DNA of 21,045 nt from Methylotenera_A sp031379885 (GCA_031379885.1 JANNFN010000039.1:1-21045), one strand, 5' to 3'; positions 8,624 to 16,614 are shown, counted from the first letter of the stretch. Numbers and translations: made by a program. Notes: generated from the letters alone by a model not told the origin.

Positions 8624-8938
8624 TTACACATTGATTTTTAATTGCACTTTCACACTATCACCCACCGTGATTTTTTCTTTTTTTCGAACGTCCGCTTTAA
8701 TGGGCAAAATATATGCTTTCAATTCTGAAGACGGAAATATCGAGGTTTCCCAAGTCGTATTGCCAATCGTCACCAACACGCGCACCGCACCCCAACCACG
8801 GCGTTTTTCGTGCATATTTTCGTCAAAAAATTTAATTTCTTCCGATGCAACTTTTGGCAAAGTAATAAAGTGCCAAGCAGTTGTGGTGCTCTGCCACAGC
8901 CAGCATTCTGCAGTGAAGGTAAAACTTAAATCAAGCAT
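8624..8938 (-). CDS. DUF1905 domain protein
   Basis: Small soluble protein of 104 residues matching the DUF1905 pattern as I recall it: a FTAECW-type start, WHFITLPK, RGWGAVRVLVTIGNTTWETSIFP, an ILPIKADVRKKEKI stretch, and a C-terminal valine-rich strand (GDSVKVQLKINV). The family is thought to be a small beta-barrel; its biochemical role is unknown. I place the start at ATG 8938, because a GGAG lies 11 bases upstream of it, whereas an alternative GTG at 8950 sits directly against that GGAG. The gene diverges from ybeY (59-base gap) and is followed on the same strand by fbp after 135 bases. DUF1905 is sometimes fused to or found beside YdeI-like domains; neither is seen here. Confidence 0.8.
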   Translation of the reverse strand: MLDLSFTFTAECWLWQSTTTAWHFITLPKVASEEIKFFDENMHEKRRGWGAVRVLVTIGNTTWETSIFPSSELKAYILPIKADVRKKEKITVGDSVKVQLKINV

Positions 8939-8985
8939 GATTTTCCACACTCCAAGTTTGTATATTTAGATGTCTCATTTGATTA

Positions 8986-8991
8986 TATAAT
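8986..8991 (+). promoter_or_regulatory. Candidate -10 box of ybeY (leaderless layout)
   Basis: A perfect TATAAT is followed by TGTTAA and the ybeY ATG at 8998. There is no Shine-Dalgarno between them. The spacing predicts a transcript starting at the A of the start codon. The -35 region is poor. Confidence 0.45.
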
Positions 8992-8997
8992 TGTTAA

Positions 8998-9447
8998 ATG
9001 CCACAGTTAATTTTTTCTATTCAAATCGCCAGCCAATTGGCTAACATTCCAACAAAAGTGTTATTTAAAAAATGGGCGAAAGCCGCGCTGCGTGTGGATA
9101 CTGAGGTGACGGTACGCATTGTAGACGCGCAAGAAGGGTTGGAGCTGAATAGCACTTATCGCGGCAAAGATTATGCGACCAATGTGCTGACTTTTCCGCT
9201 CACCGAAACTCCGCATTTGATGGGCGATATCATTATATGCGCACCAGTGGTTGAGGCTGAAGCAAAAGCACAAAATAAGCCGCTAGAGGCGCATTATGCG
9301 CACCTTACCGTGCATGGCATTTTGCATTTGCATGGTTACGACCACGAAACCGAGGCGCAGGCGGAATTAATGGAAAGCCTGGAAATTTCTATTTTGGCCA
9401 AATTAGGGTATGCTAACCCTTATCTCATTACTGAGGACGCCACCTAA
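8998..9447 (+). CDS. ybeY: Endoribonuclease YbeY
   Basis: Zinc-dependent single-strand endoribonuclease involved in 16S rRNA 3'-end maturation and late-stage 70S ribosome quality control. The 149 residues include the signature HGILHLHGYDH with zinc ligands H106, H110 and H116, plus the conserved TNVLTFP and GDIIIC strands. The C-terminus overlaps the corC start by one base (TAATG), so the two are translationally coupled. There is no Shine-Dalgarno at ATG 8998; a TATAAT lies six bases upstream. Unlike the usual order, ybeZ is not directly upstream; the gene seems to have its own promoter. Confidence 0.96.
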   Translation: MPQLIFSIQIASQLANIPTKVLFKKWAKAALRVDTEVTVRIVDAQEGLELNSTYRGKDYATNVLTFPLTETPHLMGDIIICAPVVEAEAKAQNKPLEAHYAHLTVHGILHLHGYDHETEAQAELMESLEISILAKLGYANPYLITEDAT

Positions 9448-10307
9448 TGGCCTCCGACCCGGAAAAGCAAAGTAACAAAATCACTTTATTAGAGCGTTTG
9501 AGCAATTTTTTGCTGCGCGAACCAGAAGACCGCGAACAGCTTGTAGAGCTGTTACACGGCGCGTATGAAAACCACCTGATGGATGCTGACTCGCTCGCCA
9601 TGATAGAAGGCGTTTTGCAAGTGAGCGAGATGCAAGTGAGGGATGTGATGATTCCGCGCTCGCAAATGGATGTCATCGATATTACCGACCCGCCCGAAAC
9701 GTTTATTCCGCATGTGATTGAAACTGCCCACTCGCGCTTCCCTGTGATTGAAGACGACAAAAACGATGTGATTGGCATTTTGCTGGCCAAAGATTTGTTA
9801 CGTTATTACGCTGGCGAAGACTTTAATGTACGTGATATGTTGCGCCCAGCAGTGTTTATCCCCGAAGCTAAACGCTTAAATGTGTTACTGAAAGAATTCC
9901 GTAGCAACCGCAACCACATTGCCATTGTGGTAGATGAATATGGCGGGGTGGCGGGCATGATTACAATTGAAGATGTGCTGGAGCAAATTGTCGGCGATAT
10001 TGAAGATGAATACGATTACGACGAAGATGAAGACAATATTCTAAAAGACGCCAAAGGCCATTACCGCGTAAAAGCGCTCACCGAAATTGGCGATTTTAAT
10101 GAGGCAGTGGGCACGCAATTTAGCGATGAAGAGTTCTCCACCATTGGCGGATTAGTGGTCAATAAATTTGGTCACTTACCCAAGCGTGGCGATTCTATAG
10201 TGATTGAGAATTTGAGCATTAGTGTGCTTCGTTCGGATAGTAGGCGCTTACATTCTATACTGGTAGAAGTAATACCAGGTGAGCCTTTCCCGATTGAATC
10301 GACCTAA
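9447..10307 (+). CDS. corC: CorC/YbeX-type CBS-domain protein
   Basis: Soluble protein of 286 residues with a CBS-domain pair (about 65-190, beginning VRDVMIPRSQMDVIDI and ending GGVAGMITIEDVLEQIVGDIEDEYD) and a C-terminal CorC_HlyC transporter-associated domain (about 200-280). The family was linked to magnesium and cobalt efflux, but the ybeX copy next to ybeY is more probably tied to ribosome/RNA metabolism; I keep the conventional name. There is no membrane DUF21 domain, as expected for this short form. An acidic run (EDEYDYDEDEDN) sits between the two domains. Translation is coupled to ybeY by a one-base overlap. Lnt, the usual next gene, is displaced by about 1.1 kb. Confidence 0.93.
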   Translation: MASDPEKQSNKITLLERLSNFLLREPEDREQLVELLHGAYENHLMDADSLAMIEGVLQVSEMQVRDVMIPRSQMDVIDITDPPETFIPHVIETAHSRFPVIEDDKNDVIGILLAKDLLRYYAGEDFNVRDMLRPAVFIPEAKRLNVLLKEFRSNRNHIAIVVDEYGGVAGMITIEDVLEQIVGDIEDEYDYDEDEDNILKDAKGHYRVKALTEIGDFNEAVGTQFSDEEFSTIGGLVVNKFGHLPKRGDSIVIENLSISVLRSDSRRLHSILVEVIPGEPFPIEST

Positions 10308-10383
10308 ATTTTGCATCCATAGTAAAATAAAACGAACTAAATTTATTTTGTCATCTCATAACTAGTATATTTAGGAGATATGT

Positions 10384-10797
10384 ATGAAAAATTGGTCATT
10401 AGCCGTTTTACTCGCATCAAACACTATGCTTGCTGGCGTTTGCTTGGCAGAAGAAGCGAAACCGCTAGCTGGTAAAATCCCTACTGAAGAAAAAGCCTTT
10501 GTAGAGGCTATTAATAAACATAACAAAGCGACCATTGTTGCCCAATTTGGCGAGCCAGTCAAAGCTGAGGATGTGAAAGTTAAAGGGTCTGGCAGAATTG
10601 CTGCCTCTATTTGGCACTATCACAAGATCAATACTGCGGAAGATGGTAGCTATTATCCAACCACCGAATTAGACTTTATTGATGACAAAGTGGTGCAAGT
10701 GGTGTTTCTGAATCACGAAAACTTGGATGACAATGATGACGGGAAGGTCTACGAGTTGCCACAGGGTGAGCCAAGCTTAGTCGAACCAAACATTTAA
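10384..10797 (+). CDS. Small secreted protein of unknown function
   Basis: I do not recognise this 137-residue protein. It begins with a clear Sec signal peptide (MKNWSLAVLLASNTMLAGVCLA, probable cleavage before EEAK), so it is predicted to be periplasmic; there is no proper lipobox. The mature part has a pattern reminiscent of the BamE/SmpA fold: a KATIVAQFGEP helix-turn, then SIWHYH, then a strand pair (TTELDFIDDKVVQVVFLN). The C-terminal tail is acidic (DDNDDGK). The start is supported by AGGAG at 10373-10377, six bases before the ATG. The gene lies 76 bases after corC and ends at a strong bidirectional terminator facing mscL. The BamE-like resemblance is a weak inference. Confidence 0.8.
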   Translation: MKNWSLAVLLASNTMLAGVCLAEEAKPLAGKIPTEEKAFVEAINKHNKATIVAQFGEPVKAEDVKVKGSGRIAASIWHYHKINTAEDGSYYPTTELDFIDDKVVQVVFLNHENLDDNDDGKVYELPQGEPSLVEPNI

Positions 10798-10807
10798 TTT
10801 GGCATGT

Positions 10808-10836
10808 AAAAAAAAGGCGCTTGAAGCGCCTTTTTT
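10808..10836. terminator. Bidirectional intrinsic terminator
   Basis: Stem GGCGC / GCGCC around TTGAA (10816-10830), flanked by a run of eight A on the left and six T on the right. It therefore reads as a Rho-independent terminator on both strands. It ends the 10384-10797 gene on the plus strand and mscL on the minus strand. Confidence 0.9.
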
Positions 10837-10854
10837 ATTTGCAGAGAAACTTGC

Positions 10855-11268
10855 TTATTTTTTCAAAGCATCACGAATCTCACGTAACAGTAAGATGTCA
10901 TCTGGTGTTGGTGGTGGCGCAGGAGGAGATTCTGCTTTTTTCATACGGTTCATCATTTTAACCAATTGAAAAATTACAAACGCTAAGATAATGAAGTTGA
11001 TTGCGATTGTAATAAAGTTACCGTAAGCCAATACTGAGCCTGCTTTTTTAGCTTCTGCTAGCGCTAAGCCTGCTTCTTGACCACTCAGTGCCACGTACAT
11101 ATTTGAGAAATCAACATTGCCGATAATTTTGCCGACAATAGGCATGATGATATCACCCACCAATGAATCTACAATTTTGCCAAAAGCACCGCCGATAATC
11201 ACACCGACTGCTAAGTCCATCACATTGCCTTTAAGGGCAAATTCTTTAAATTCCGATGCCATACTCAT
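10855..11268 (-). CDS. mscL: Large-conductance mechanosensitive channel
   Basis: Inner-membrane channel that opens under membrane tension to release solutes on hypo-osmotic shock. The 137 residues match MscL: an N-terminal helix (MSMASEFKEFALKGNVMDLAVGVIIGGAFGKIVDSLVGDIIMP), a glycine-rich first membrane helix forming the pore, a periplasmic loop (SNMYVALSGQ...), a second helix (FITIAINFIILAFVIFQLVKMMNRM), and a C-terminal bundle helix (DDILLLREIRDAL). I place the start at ATG 11268 because AGGAG (11276-11280) lies seven bases upstream; a TTG at 11283 would overlap that SD. An SPPAPPPTP linker precedes the last helix. A good sigma-70-type promoter lies upstream and a shared terminator lies downstream. 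Confidence 0.96.
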   Translation of the reverse strand: MSMASEFKEFALKGNVMDLAVGVIIGGAFGKIVDSLVGDIIMPIVGKIIGNVDFSNMYVALSGQEAGLALAEAKKAGSVLAYGNFITIAINFIILAFVIFQLVKMMNRMKKAESPPAPPPTPDDILLLREIRDALKK

Positions 11269-11316
11269 ACTTATTCTCCTCAAGTTATTTTATTTTGTTA
11301 CGGAACCACAAGGGGA

Positions 11317-11346
11317 AATATAAATCGTTAGTGCGCAAAATGTCAA
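11317..11346 (-). promoter_or_regulatory. Sigma-70-type promoter of mscL
   Basis: On the minus strand, TTGACA (11341-11346) and TATATT (11317-11322) are separated by 18 bases. This is a perfect -35 and a 5-of-6 -10. The predicted transcript would have a leader of roughly 40 bases before the mscL ATG. Confidence 0.65.
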
Positions 11347-11365
11347 TCACTTAAATTCCACTTTT

Positions 11366-11400
11366 TTGCAGAAAACCTCTACAAACACGTACAATCGTGT
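11366..11400 (+). promoter_or_regulatory. Candidate promoter of lnt with -10 inside an inverted repeat
   Basis: TTGCAG (11366-11371) and TACAAT (11390-11395) are 18 bases apart. The -10 hexamer is framed exactly by ACACG (11385-11389) and CGTGT (11396-11400), a perfect five-base inverted repeat. The repeat could be chance or a small operator. It points toward lnt, whose ATG is at 11428. Confidence 0.4.
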
Positions 11401-11427
11401 CTAATTCTTAGTATTTATACACCATTT

Positions 11428-12918
11428 ATGCCAAAAAAATTTCCTGCATTTTTAATTGCTATCGCTCTTGGTGCCCTTGCTGTAATGGGTTTTGCACCAT
11501 TCTATATTTTCTCTGCGAGCATAGTTTCACTTGTTGGATTATGTTATTTATGGTTAAAAACAAGCACGCCACGAGCCGCATGGATATTGGGCTTCAGCTA
11601 TGGTCTTGGCCTATATTGCGTTGGCATTTATTGGATCTACATTAGCCTGCACGATTTTGGCGGCATGCCGTGGTGGTTCGCGGGCTTTTGCACGTTTTGT
11701 TTATGTGCCTTCATGGCACTATTTGTGGGTTTAGTAGGTTATTTCAGCAAAAAATTGGGTTTTGCAATCATCACTATTCCTGTTTTATGGGGATTATCCG
11801 ATTGGATTCGTAGCTGGATTTTCACAGGTTTTCCTTGGCTAACAATGGGTTATTCTCAGACTCCGCACAGCCCACTGTCAGGCTACATGCCGCTTGTAGG
11901 CGTGTACGGCGTTTCTGTCATCACCGTTTTTATTGCGGCGTTAATCGCACATTGGTTTAGCAAACCCAGCTTAATTTTCAAGCGCAACGCCATCGTGGCG
12001 TTTGTGCTGATTATTGTCACTGGTAATGTATTAAAAATCGTCGAATGGACAGCGCCAACTGGCAAACCCATTTCAGTTGCGCTGTTGCAAGGCAATATTG
12101 CACAAGACGAAAAATGGTCACCTGAAACTGCGCAAAGCACCATTGATCAATATATTGCGATGACAAAAGCCAGCAAAGCGCAGCTGATTGTGTTACCAGA
12201 AACCGCGCTACCAGTGCTCGCCAGCCAGCTCGACCCTTCAGTAAAAAACACACTCACCGCACACGCCAAGCAAAATGGCGGCGATATATTGGTTGGCCTA
12301 GTGCAAGTGAGCTCATCAGTAACTCAGCCAGATTATGATCGCTATTACAACAGCGCATTGAGTTTTGGTAGTGCAAAAACGCAATATTATTCTAAAAATC
12401 ACTTGGTGCCGTTTGGTGAGTTTATTCCATTAAAACAAGTGTTTGGTTGGATTTATCGCGATTGGCTACATATGCCACTAAGCGATTTATCTCGCGGCGG
12501 GACACAGCAAAAACCCATGAACTTGGTCGGGCAAAAAATTGCGGTGAATATTTGCTACGAAGACGTATTTGGCAATGAAATCATTCACCAGTTACCCGAG
12601 GCAACACTACTGGTCAACATCAGCAACGACGCTTGGTACGGTCAATCATATGCTGCAGATCAGCACATGCAATTTAGCCAAGCGCGGGCGCTTGAAACTG
12701 GCCGCATGATGTTGCGCGCGACCAATACTGGCGCAACCGCCGCAATCGACCAACAAGGTTATGTTTTGGCCCACGCGCCGCACGACCAACAAATCACGCT
12801 AAATGTGACTGCACAAGGCTTCACAGGCAGTACGCCATATGTACGCTGGGGCAATTGGCCGTTTATCCTCTTTTGTTTTGGAGCAATTGCTTTCGTGATT
12901 AGGCGCAAAACGCTATAG
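11428..12918 (+). CDS. lnt: Apolipoprotein N-acyltransferase
   Basis: Inner-membrane enzyme that adds the third acyl chain to the N-terminal cysteine of lipoproteins, the last step before Lol sorting. The 496 residues start with several hydrophobic helices (to about 200) and continue into a nitrilase-like periplasmic domain. The catalytic triad is visible as E258 (LPETALP), K323 (YSKNHLVPFGEF) and C376 (NICYEDVFG), followed by the conserved NISNDAWYG and a closing membrane helix near the C-terminus. There is no Shine-Dalgarno before ATG 11428. It precedes glyQ by 54 bases, an order common in betaproteobacteria. The SCO1-type lipoprotein encoded at 18102-18689 is a likely substrate. Confidence 0.96.
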   Translation: MPKKFPAFLIAIALGALAVMGFAPFYIFSASIVSLVGLCYLWLKTSTPRAAWILGFSYGLGLYCVGIYWIYISLHDFGGMPWWFAGFCTFCLCAFMALFVGLVGYFSKKLGFAIITIPVLWGLSDWIRSWIFTGFPWLTMGYSQTPHSPLSGYMPLVGVYGVSVITVFIAALIAHWFSKPSLIFKRNAIVAFVLIIVTGNVLKIVEWTAPTGKPISVALLQGNIAQDEKWSPETAQSTIDQYIAMTKASKAQLIVLPETALPVLASQLDPSVKNTLTAHAKQNGGDILVGLVQVSSSVTQPDYDRYYNSALSFGSAKTQYYSKNHLVPFGEFIPLKQVFGWIYRDWLHMPLSDLSRGGTQQKPMNLVGQKIAVNICYEDVFGNEIIHQLPEATLLVNISNDAWYGQSYAADQHMQFSQARALETGRMMLRATNTGATAAIDQQGYVLAHAPHDQQITLNVTAQGFTGSTPYVRWGNWPFILFCFGAIAFVIRRKTL

Positions 12919-12972
12919 CTTGCTCATAAAACAAGGTAAAATCTAGCCTTTCGCAATTATAAAAACACACAA

Positions 12973-13911
12973 ATGTTGACCTTCCAACAAATCATATTAA
13001 ATTTACAGCAATATTGGGATAAACAAGGTTGCGCACTGCTACAACCTTACGACATGGAAGTAGGTGCTGGCACTTCGCACACCGCTACTTTCTTGCGCGC
13101 TTTAGGTCCAGAACCGTGGAAAGCGGCTTATGTGCAACCCAGCCGCCGCCCAAAAGATGGTCGCTATGGTGAAAATCCAAATCGTTTGCAGCATTATTAT
13201 CAATATCAAGTCGTGTTGAAACCCGCGCCAGCCAACATTTTGGAGTTATATTTAGGCAGCCTGGAAGCACTGGGTTTCGACCTGAAAAAGAATGACATCC
13301 GTTTTGTAGAAGACGATTGGGAAAACCCGACGCTGGGCGCTTGGGGATTGGGCTGGGAAGTCTGGTTAAACGGCATGGAAGTCACACAATTTACCTATTT
13401 TCAGCAAGTGGGCGGCATTAACTGCAAACCTATTACTGGCGAAATTACTTACGGTTTAGAGCGTTTAGCCATGTACTTGCAGGGCGTAGATAGCGTATAT
13501 GATTTGGTATATTCCAAAGGCAGCAACGGTGCGCGCGATTTAAGCTATGGCGATGTATTCAAACAAAATGAAGTAGAACAATCCACCTATAATTTTGAAC
13601 ATTCTGATGTGGAGTTTTTATTCAGCGCGTTTACCGCGCACGAAAAACAAGCGCAACATTTGATTGAAGCAAAATTGCCGCTACCTGCTTATGAGCAAGT
13701 ATTAAAAGCTGCACACACCTTTAATTTGCTGGATGCACGCGGCGCAATTAGCGTCACAGAACGCGCCAGTTATATGGGGCGCATTCGAAATTTGGCACGC
13801 AATGTGGCTGCTGGCTATGTGGATAGCCGCGCCAGACTTGGCTTCCCGATGGCGCCAAAAGAATGGGCTGATGAAGTCATGTTAGATTTAAGCAAGAAAG
13901 CTGCAGCATAG
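12973..13911 (+). CDS. glyQ: Glycyl-tRNA synthetase alpha subunit
   Basis: Catalytic subunit of the bacterial alpha2beta2-type glycyl-tRNA synthetase. The 312 residues show the family N-terminus (MLTFQQIILNLQQYWDKQGCALLQPYDMEVGAGTSHTATFLRALGPEPW), the PSRRPKDGRYGENPNRLQHYYQYQVVLKP block, and the VGGINCKPITGEITYGLERLAMYLQGV stretch of the active site. The stop (TAG) is followed by one base and then the glyS ATG, so the two subunits are made in step. No strong Shine-Dalgarno is seen upstream; AT-rich TAAAAT (12937-12942) and TTATAA (12957-12962) are possible promoter elements, but neither is convincing. Confidence 0.97.
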   Translation: MLTFQQIILNLQQYWDKQGCALLQPYDMEVGAGTSHTATFLRALGPEPWKAAYVQPSRRPKDGRYGENPNRLQHYYQYQVVLKPAPANILELYLGSLEALGFDLKKNDIRFVEDDWENPTLGAWGLGWEVWLNGMEVTQFTYFQQVGGINCKPITGEITYGLERLAMYLQGVDSVYDLVYSKGSNGARDLSYGDVFKQNEVEQSTYNFEHSDVEFLFSAFTAHEKQAQHLIEAKLPLPAYEQVLKAAHTFNLLDARGAISVTERASYMGRIRNLARNVAAGYVDSRARLGFPMAPKEWADEVMLDLSKKAAA

Positions 13912-13912
13912 T

Positions 13913-16039
13913 ATGGAAAAGAATCCGCACAACAAAAATCTATTAGTAGAATTGTTTGTAGAAGAGTTGCCGCCGAAAGCACTGAATAAGCTGGGCGAAG
14001 CATTCTCAAGTGTATTGTTTGAAAATTTAAAGTTGCAAGGCTTAACGCTTGATAATGCAGTCGTTACTGCCTTTGCTACACCACGTCGTTTAGCAGCGCA
14101 TATTAGTTATGTCATGGATAAAGCAGCAGATAAACAAGTGTCGCAAAAGCTCATGCCTGCTAGCGTTGGGTTAGACGCCAATGGCAATGCCACGCCTGCC
14201 CTAATAAAACGCTTGCAAGGTCTGGGTTTGGATATATCTATGGATGAGTCTGCGGTTGCAAAATTAAGAAAAGAAAACGACGGTAAAGCCGACGTACTAT
14301 TTTTTGACGCCATGCAAACTGGAGTTAATTTGCCCGAAGGCTTACAAAAAGCCTTAGATGAAGCATTGGCTAAATTGCCGATTCCAAAAGTGATGACCTA
14401 CCAATTGGCAGATGGCTGGAGCTCAGTCAATTTTGTGCGCCCTGCGCATGGCTTGGTAGCGATGCACGGCAGTAGCACCATTGCGATTAGCGCGCTTGGG
14501 CTTAACTCTAGCAACATTACCTACGGCCACCGTTTTGAAGCTAGAAATGAAAAAATAACATTAAATCATGCAGATAGCTATGCCGAACAATTGCTGAACG
14601 AAGGTGCAGTAATTGCCAGCTTTGCCGAACGTAAAGCCGAAATTGCGCGCCAATTAACAGCTGCGGCAGCTAAAGAAAACCTTAAACCGATTGAAGATGA
14701 TGCGCTATTAGACGAAGTCACCGCGTTGGTAGAACGGCCAAATGTGCTGCTAGGCCAGTTTGAAAGCGTATATTTAGAGGTTCCGCAAGAATGTTTGATT
14801 TTGACCATGAAGGCGAATCAAAAGTACTTTCCACTTTTAGATGCGAATGGCAAACTCACTAATAAGTTTTTAATCGTATCTAACATTTCGCCCAAAGACC
14901 CAAGCAAAGTCATCGGCGGCAACGAACGCGTCGTGCGACCACGTTTGGCAGATGCGAAATTCTTCTTCGACCAAGACCGTAAAAAAACACTAGAAAGCCG
15001 CCTAGAAGGTTTAGGCAAAGTGGTTTATCACAATAAGTTAGGCTCACAAGGTGAGCGTAATACCCGTGTAGTCGCCATTGCTAAGGCCATTGCCACACAA
15101 TTAGGTGATGCAAGCTTAGTAAGCAAAGTTGAACTTGCCGCCAAACTATCGAAAGCCGATTTAATTACCGACATGGTCGGCGAGTTCCCCGAATTGCAAG
15201 GCATTATGGGGCGCTATTACGCGCATCACGAAGGTTTAGATAATGATGTAGCTTTTGCGATTGAAGACCACTACAAGCCAAGATTTGCGGGGGACGAGCT
15301 GCCGCGTAGCCAGGTTGGTGTGATAGTCGCTTTAGCGGATAAATTAGAAACTTTAGTCGGCTTATTTAGCATTGGTGAAAAACCAACAGGCGATAAAGAT
15401 CCGTTTGGCTTACGCCGCCATGCGCTTGGTATCGTAAGAATATTGATAGAAAAAAATCTACCTCTACAATTTCATGAGTTGCGAGCGTTGACCACTCCTC
15501 AATTTAAATCAGTCAATTTTGATGTGATTGAATTAGATCAGTTCTTTGTAGAAAGACTAAAGAGTTATCTGCGTGATTTAGGCAACTCAGCAGATGAAGT
15601 TGAAGCATCACTGAATGCATCAGGGATGACGGTATGGTCAGATTTACCAAAACGCATTGATGCAGTAAAGTCTTTTGTGAAGCTCTCTGAAGCACCTGCA
15701 TTAGCTGCAGCAAATAAACGTATAGGAAATATCCTCAAAAAAGTAGAAGTCGAAGTGAAGGCGGAAGTGAAGGAAAGTTTACTGAAAGAGCCTGCTGAAA
15801 TTGCACTCAACACCGCTCTAAGCAAAGTAAAACCGCAAGCCGACAAACTGTTTGAAAGTGGCGATTACACAGCATCGCTGCAAGCACTTGCCGCACTTAA
15901 AGCACCTGTGGATGACTTTTTTGATAACGTGATGGTGAATGCAGATGACCCTGCGCTTAAAGCCAACCGTTTAGGTTTACTCGCAACGCTCCACCAAACC
16001 ATGAACCGCGTAGCGGATTTATCTAAACTTGCGAGTTAA
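13913..16039 (+). CDS. glyS: Glycyl-tRNA synthetase beta subunit
   Basis: The tRNA-binding subunit of the heterotetrameric enzyme, 708 residues, close to the usual 690-720. The N-terminus NLLVELFVEELPPKALNKLG and FATPRRLAAHI are diagnostic, as are VPQECLILTMKANQKYFPL, RLADAKFFFDQDRKK, the HD-like region (KADLITDMVGEFPELQGIMGRYYA), and KPTGDKDPFGLRRHALGIVRIL. A DALR-type anticodon-binding domain ends the protein. Residues near 600-640 are rich in E, V and K (KKVEVEVKAEVKE), a slight local low-complexity patch without length change relative to E. coli GlyS as I recall it. It follows glyQ by one base and precedes gmhB by 11 bases. Confidence 0.97.
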   Translation: MEKNPHNKNLLVELFVEELPPKALNKLGEAFSSVLFENLKLQGLTLDNAVVTAFATPRRLAAHISYVMDKAADKQVSQKLMPASVGLDANGNATPALIKRLQGLGLDISMDESAVAKLRKENDGKADVLFFDAMQTGVNLPEGLQKALDEALAKLPIPKVMTYQLADGWSSVNFVRPAHGLVAMHGSSTIAISALGLNSSNITYGHRFEARNEKITLNHADSYAEQLLNEGAVIASFAERKAEIARQLTAAAAKENLKPIEDDALLDEVTALVERPNVLLGQFESVYLEVPQECLILTMKANQKYFPLLDANGKLTNKFLIVSNISPKDPSKVIGGNERVVRPRLADAKFFFDQDRKKTLESRLEGLGKVVYHNKLGSQGERNTRVVAIAKAIATQLGDASLVSKVELAAKLSKADLITDMVGEFPELQGIMGRYYAHHEGLDNDVAFAIEDHYKPRFAGDELPRSQVGVIVALADKLETLVGLFSIGEKPTGDKDPFGLRRHALGIVRILIEKNLPLQFHELRALTTPQFKSVNFDVIELDQFFVERLKSYLRDLGNSADEVEASLNASGMTVWSDLPKRIDAVKSFVKLSEAPALAAANKRIGNILKKVEVEVKAEVKESLLKEPAEIALNTALSKVKPQADKLFESGDYTASLQALAALKAPVDDFFDNVMVNADDPALKANRLGLLATLHQTMNRVADLSKLAS

Positions 16040-16050
16040 GACTTAAAACC

Positions 16051-16608
16051 ATGAAACTAGTCATTTTAGATAGAGACGGCGTCATCAACCAAGACAGCGC
16101 CAATTTCATCAAAAATACGAATGAGTGGATTCCGATTCCTGGTAGCTTGGAAGCGATTGCGTTGCTCAATCAATCTGGCTTTCGCATTGCGATTGCGACT
16201 AATCAAAGCGGCATTGCGCGCGGTTTGTTTGACATGACGACGCTGAACGCGATTAACGACAAAATGTACCGCGCGCTAGCGCAAATGGGCGGGCGTATTG
16301 ATGCAATGTTTTATTGCCCACATGCGGCGGATGATAATTGCAATTGCCGCAAGCCCAAAACTGGCATGATTGAAGATATAGGGCGCAGATTTTCTGTGGA
16401 ATTGTCTGACGTATATGCAATTGGCGATTCATTACGTGATTTACAAGCATTTAGCGATGCAGGCTGCAAGCCAATACTGGTGCGGTCTGGCAAGGGTGAG
16501 GAAACGCTTGAGCAAGATCAATTAGCTGATAAAAAATTGCCAAAAAATACTTTGATTTTTGCCGATTTAAACGAAGCGGCGCAGCACATTATTACCGAAG
16601 ATTTATAA
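16051..16608 (+). CDS. gmhB: D-glycero-D-manno-heptose 1,7-bisphosphate 7-phosphatase
   Basis: HAD-superfamily phosphatase of 185 residues in the ADP-heptose pathway for lipopolysaccharide inner core. Catalytic D7 and D9 lie in ILDRDGVIN; the second HAD motif is ATNQSG, and the acidic motif is GDSLRD with D126 and D130. The zinc-binding loop is intact with C89, H91, C97 and C99 (YCPHAADDNCNCRKPKTGM), which distinguishes GmhB from histidinol phosphatase, though HisB-N is the close relative. It follows glyS by 11 bases and precedes plsC by 6 bases, the usual betaproteobacterial order. Confidence 0.94.
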   Translation: MKLVILDRDGVINQDSANFIKNTNEWIPIPGSLEAIALLNQSGFRIAIATNQSGIARGLFDMTTLNAINDKMYRALAQMGGRIDAMFYCPHAADDNCNCRKPKTGMIEDIGRRFSVELSDVYAIGDSLRDLQAFSDAGCKPILVRSGKGEETLEQDQLADKKLPKNTLIFADLNEAAQHIITEDL

Positions 16609-16614
16609 TAACCT

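Noticed and set aside
8939..8950. GTG start for the DUF1905 gene
   Set aside because: The GGAG directly abuts the GTG, leaving no spacer, whereas it is well placed for ATG 8938.
8562..8969. Plus-strand open frame of 135 codons
   Set aside because: It lies opposite the DUF1905 gene, whose protein has a recognisable family pattern and a ribosome site; the plus-strand product has no recognisable features.
9428..9790. Minus-strand open frame of 120 codons at the ybeY/corC junction
   Set aside because: It is antisense to the conserved CBS domain of corC, is Ser/Ile-rich without motifs, and has no supporting start context.
11269..11283. Upstream TTG start for mscL
   Set aside because: It would overlap the Shine-Dalgarno AGGAG, which is ideally spaced for ATG 11268; the extra residues are not part of MscL.
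15740..15785. GAAGT-rich near-repeat in glyS (KKVEVEVKAEVKE) as an expansion
   Set aside because: The stretch has the same length as the equivalent region of E. coli GlyS as I recall it, so there is no evidence for repeat expansion.
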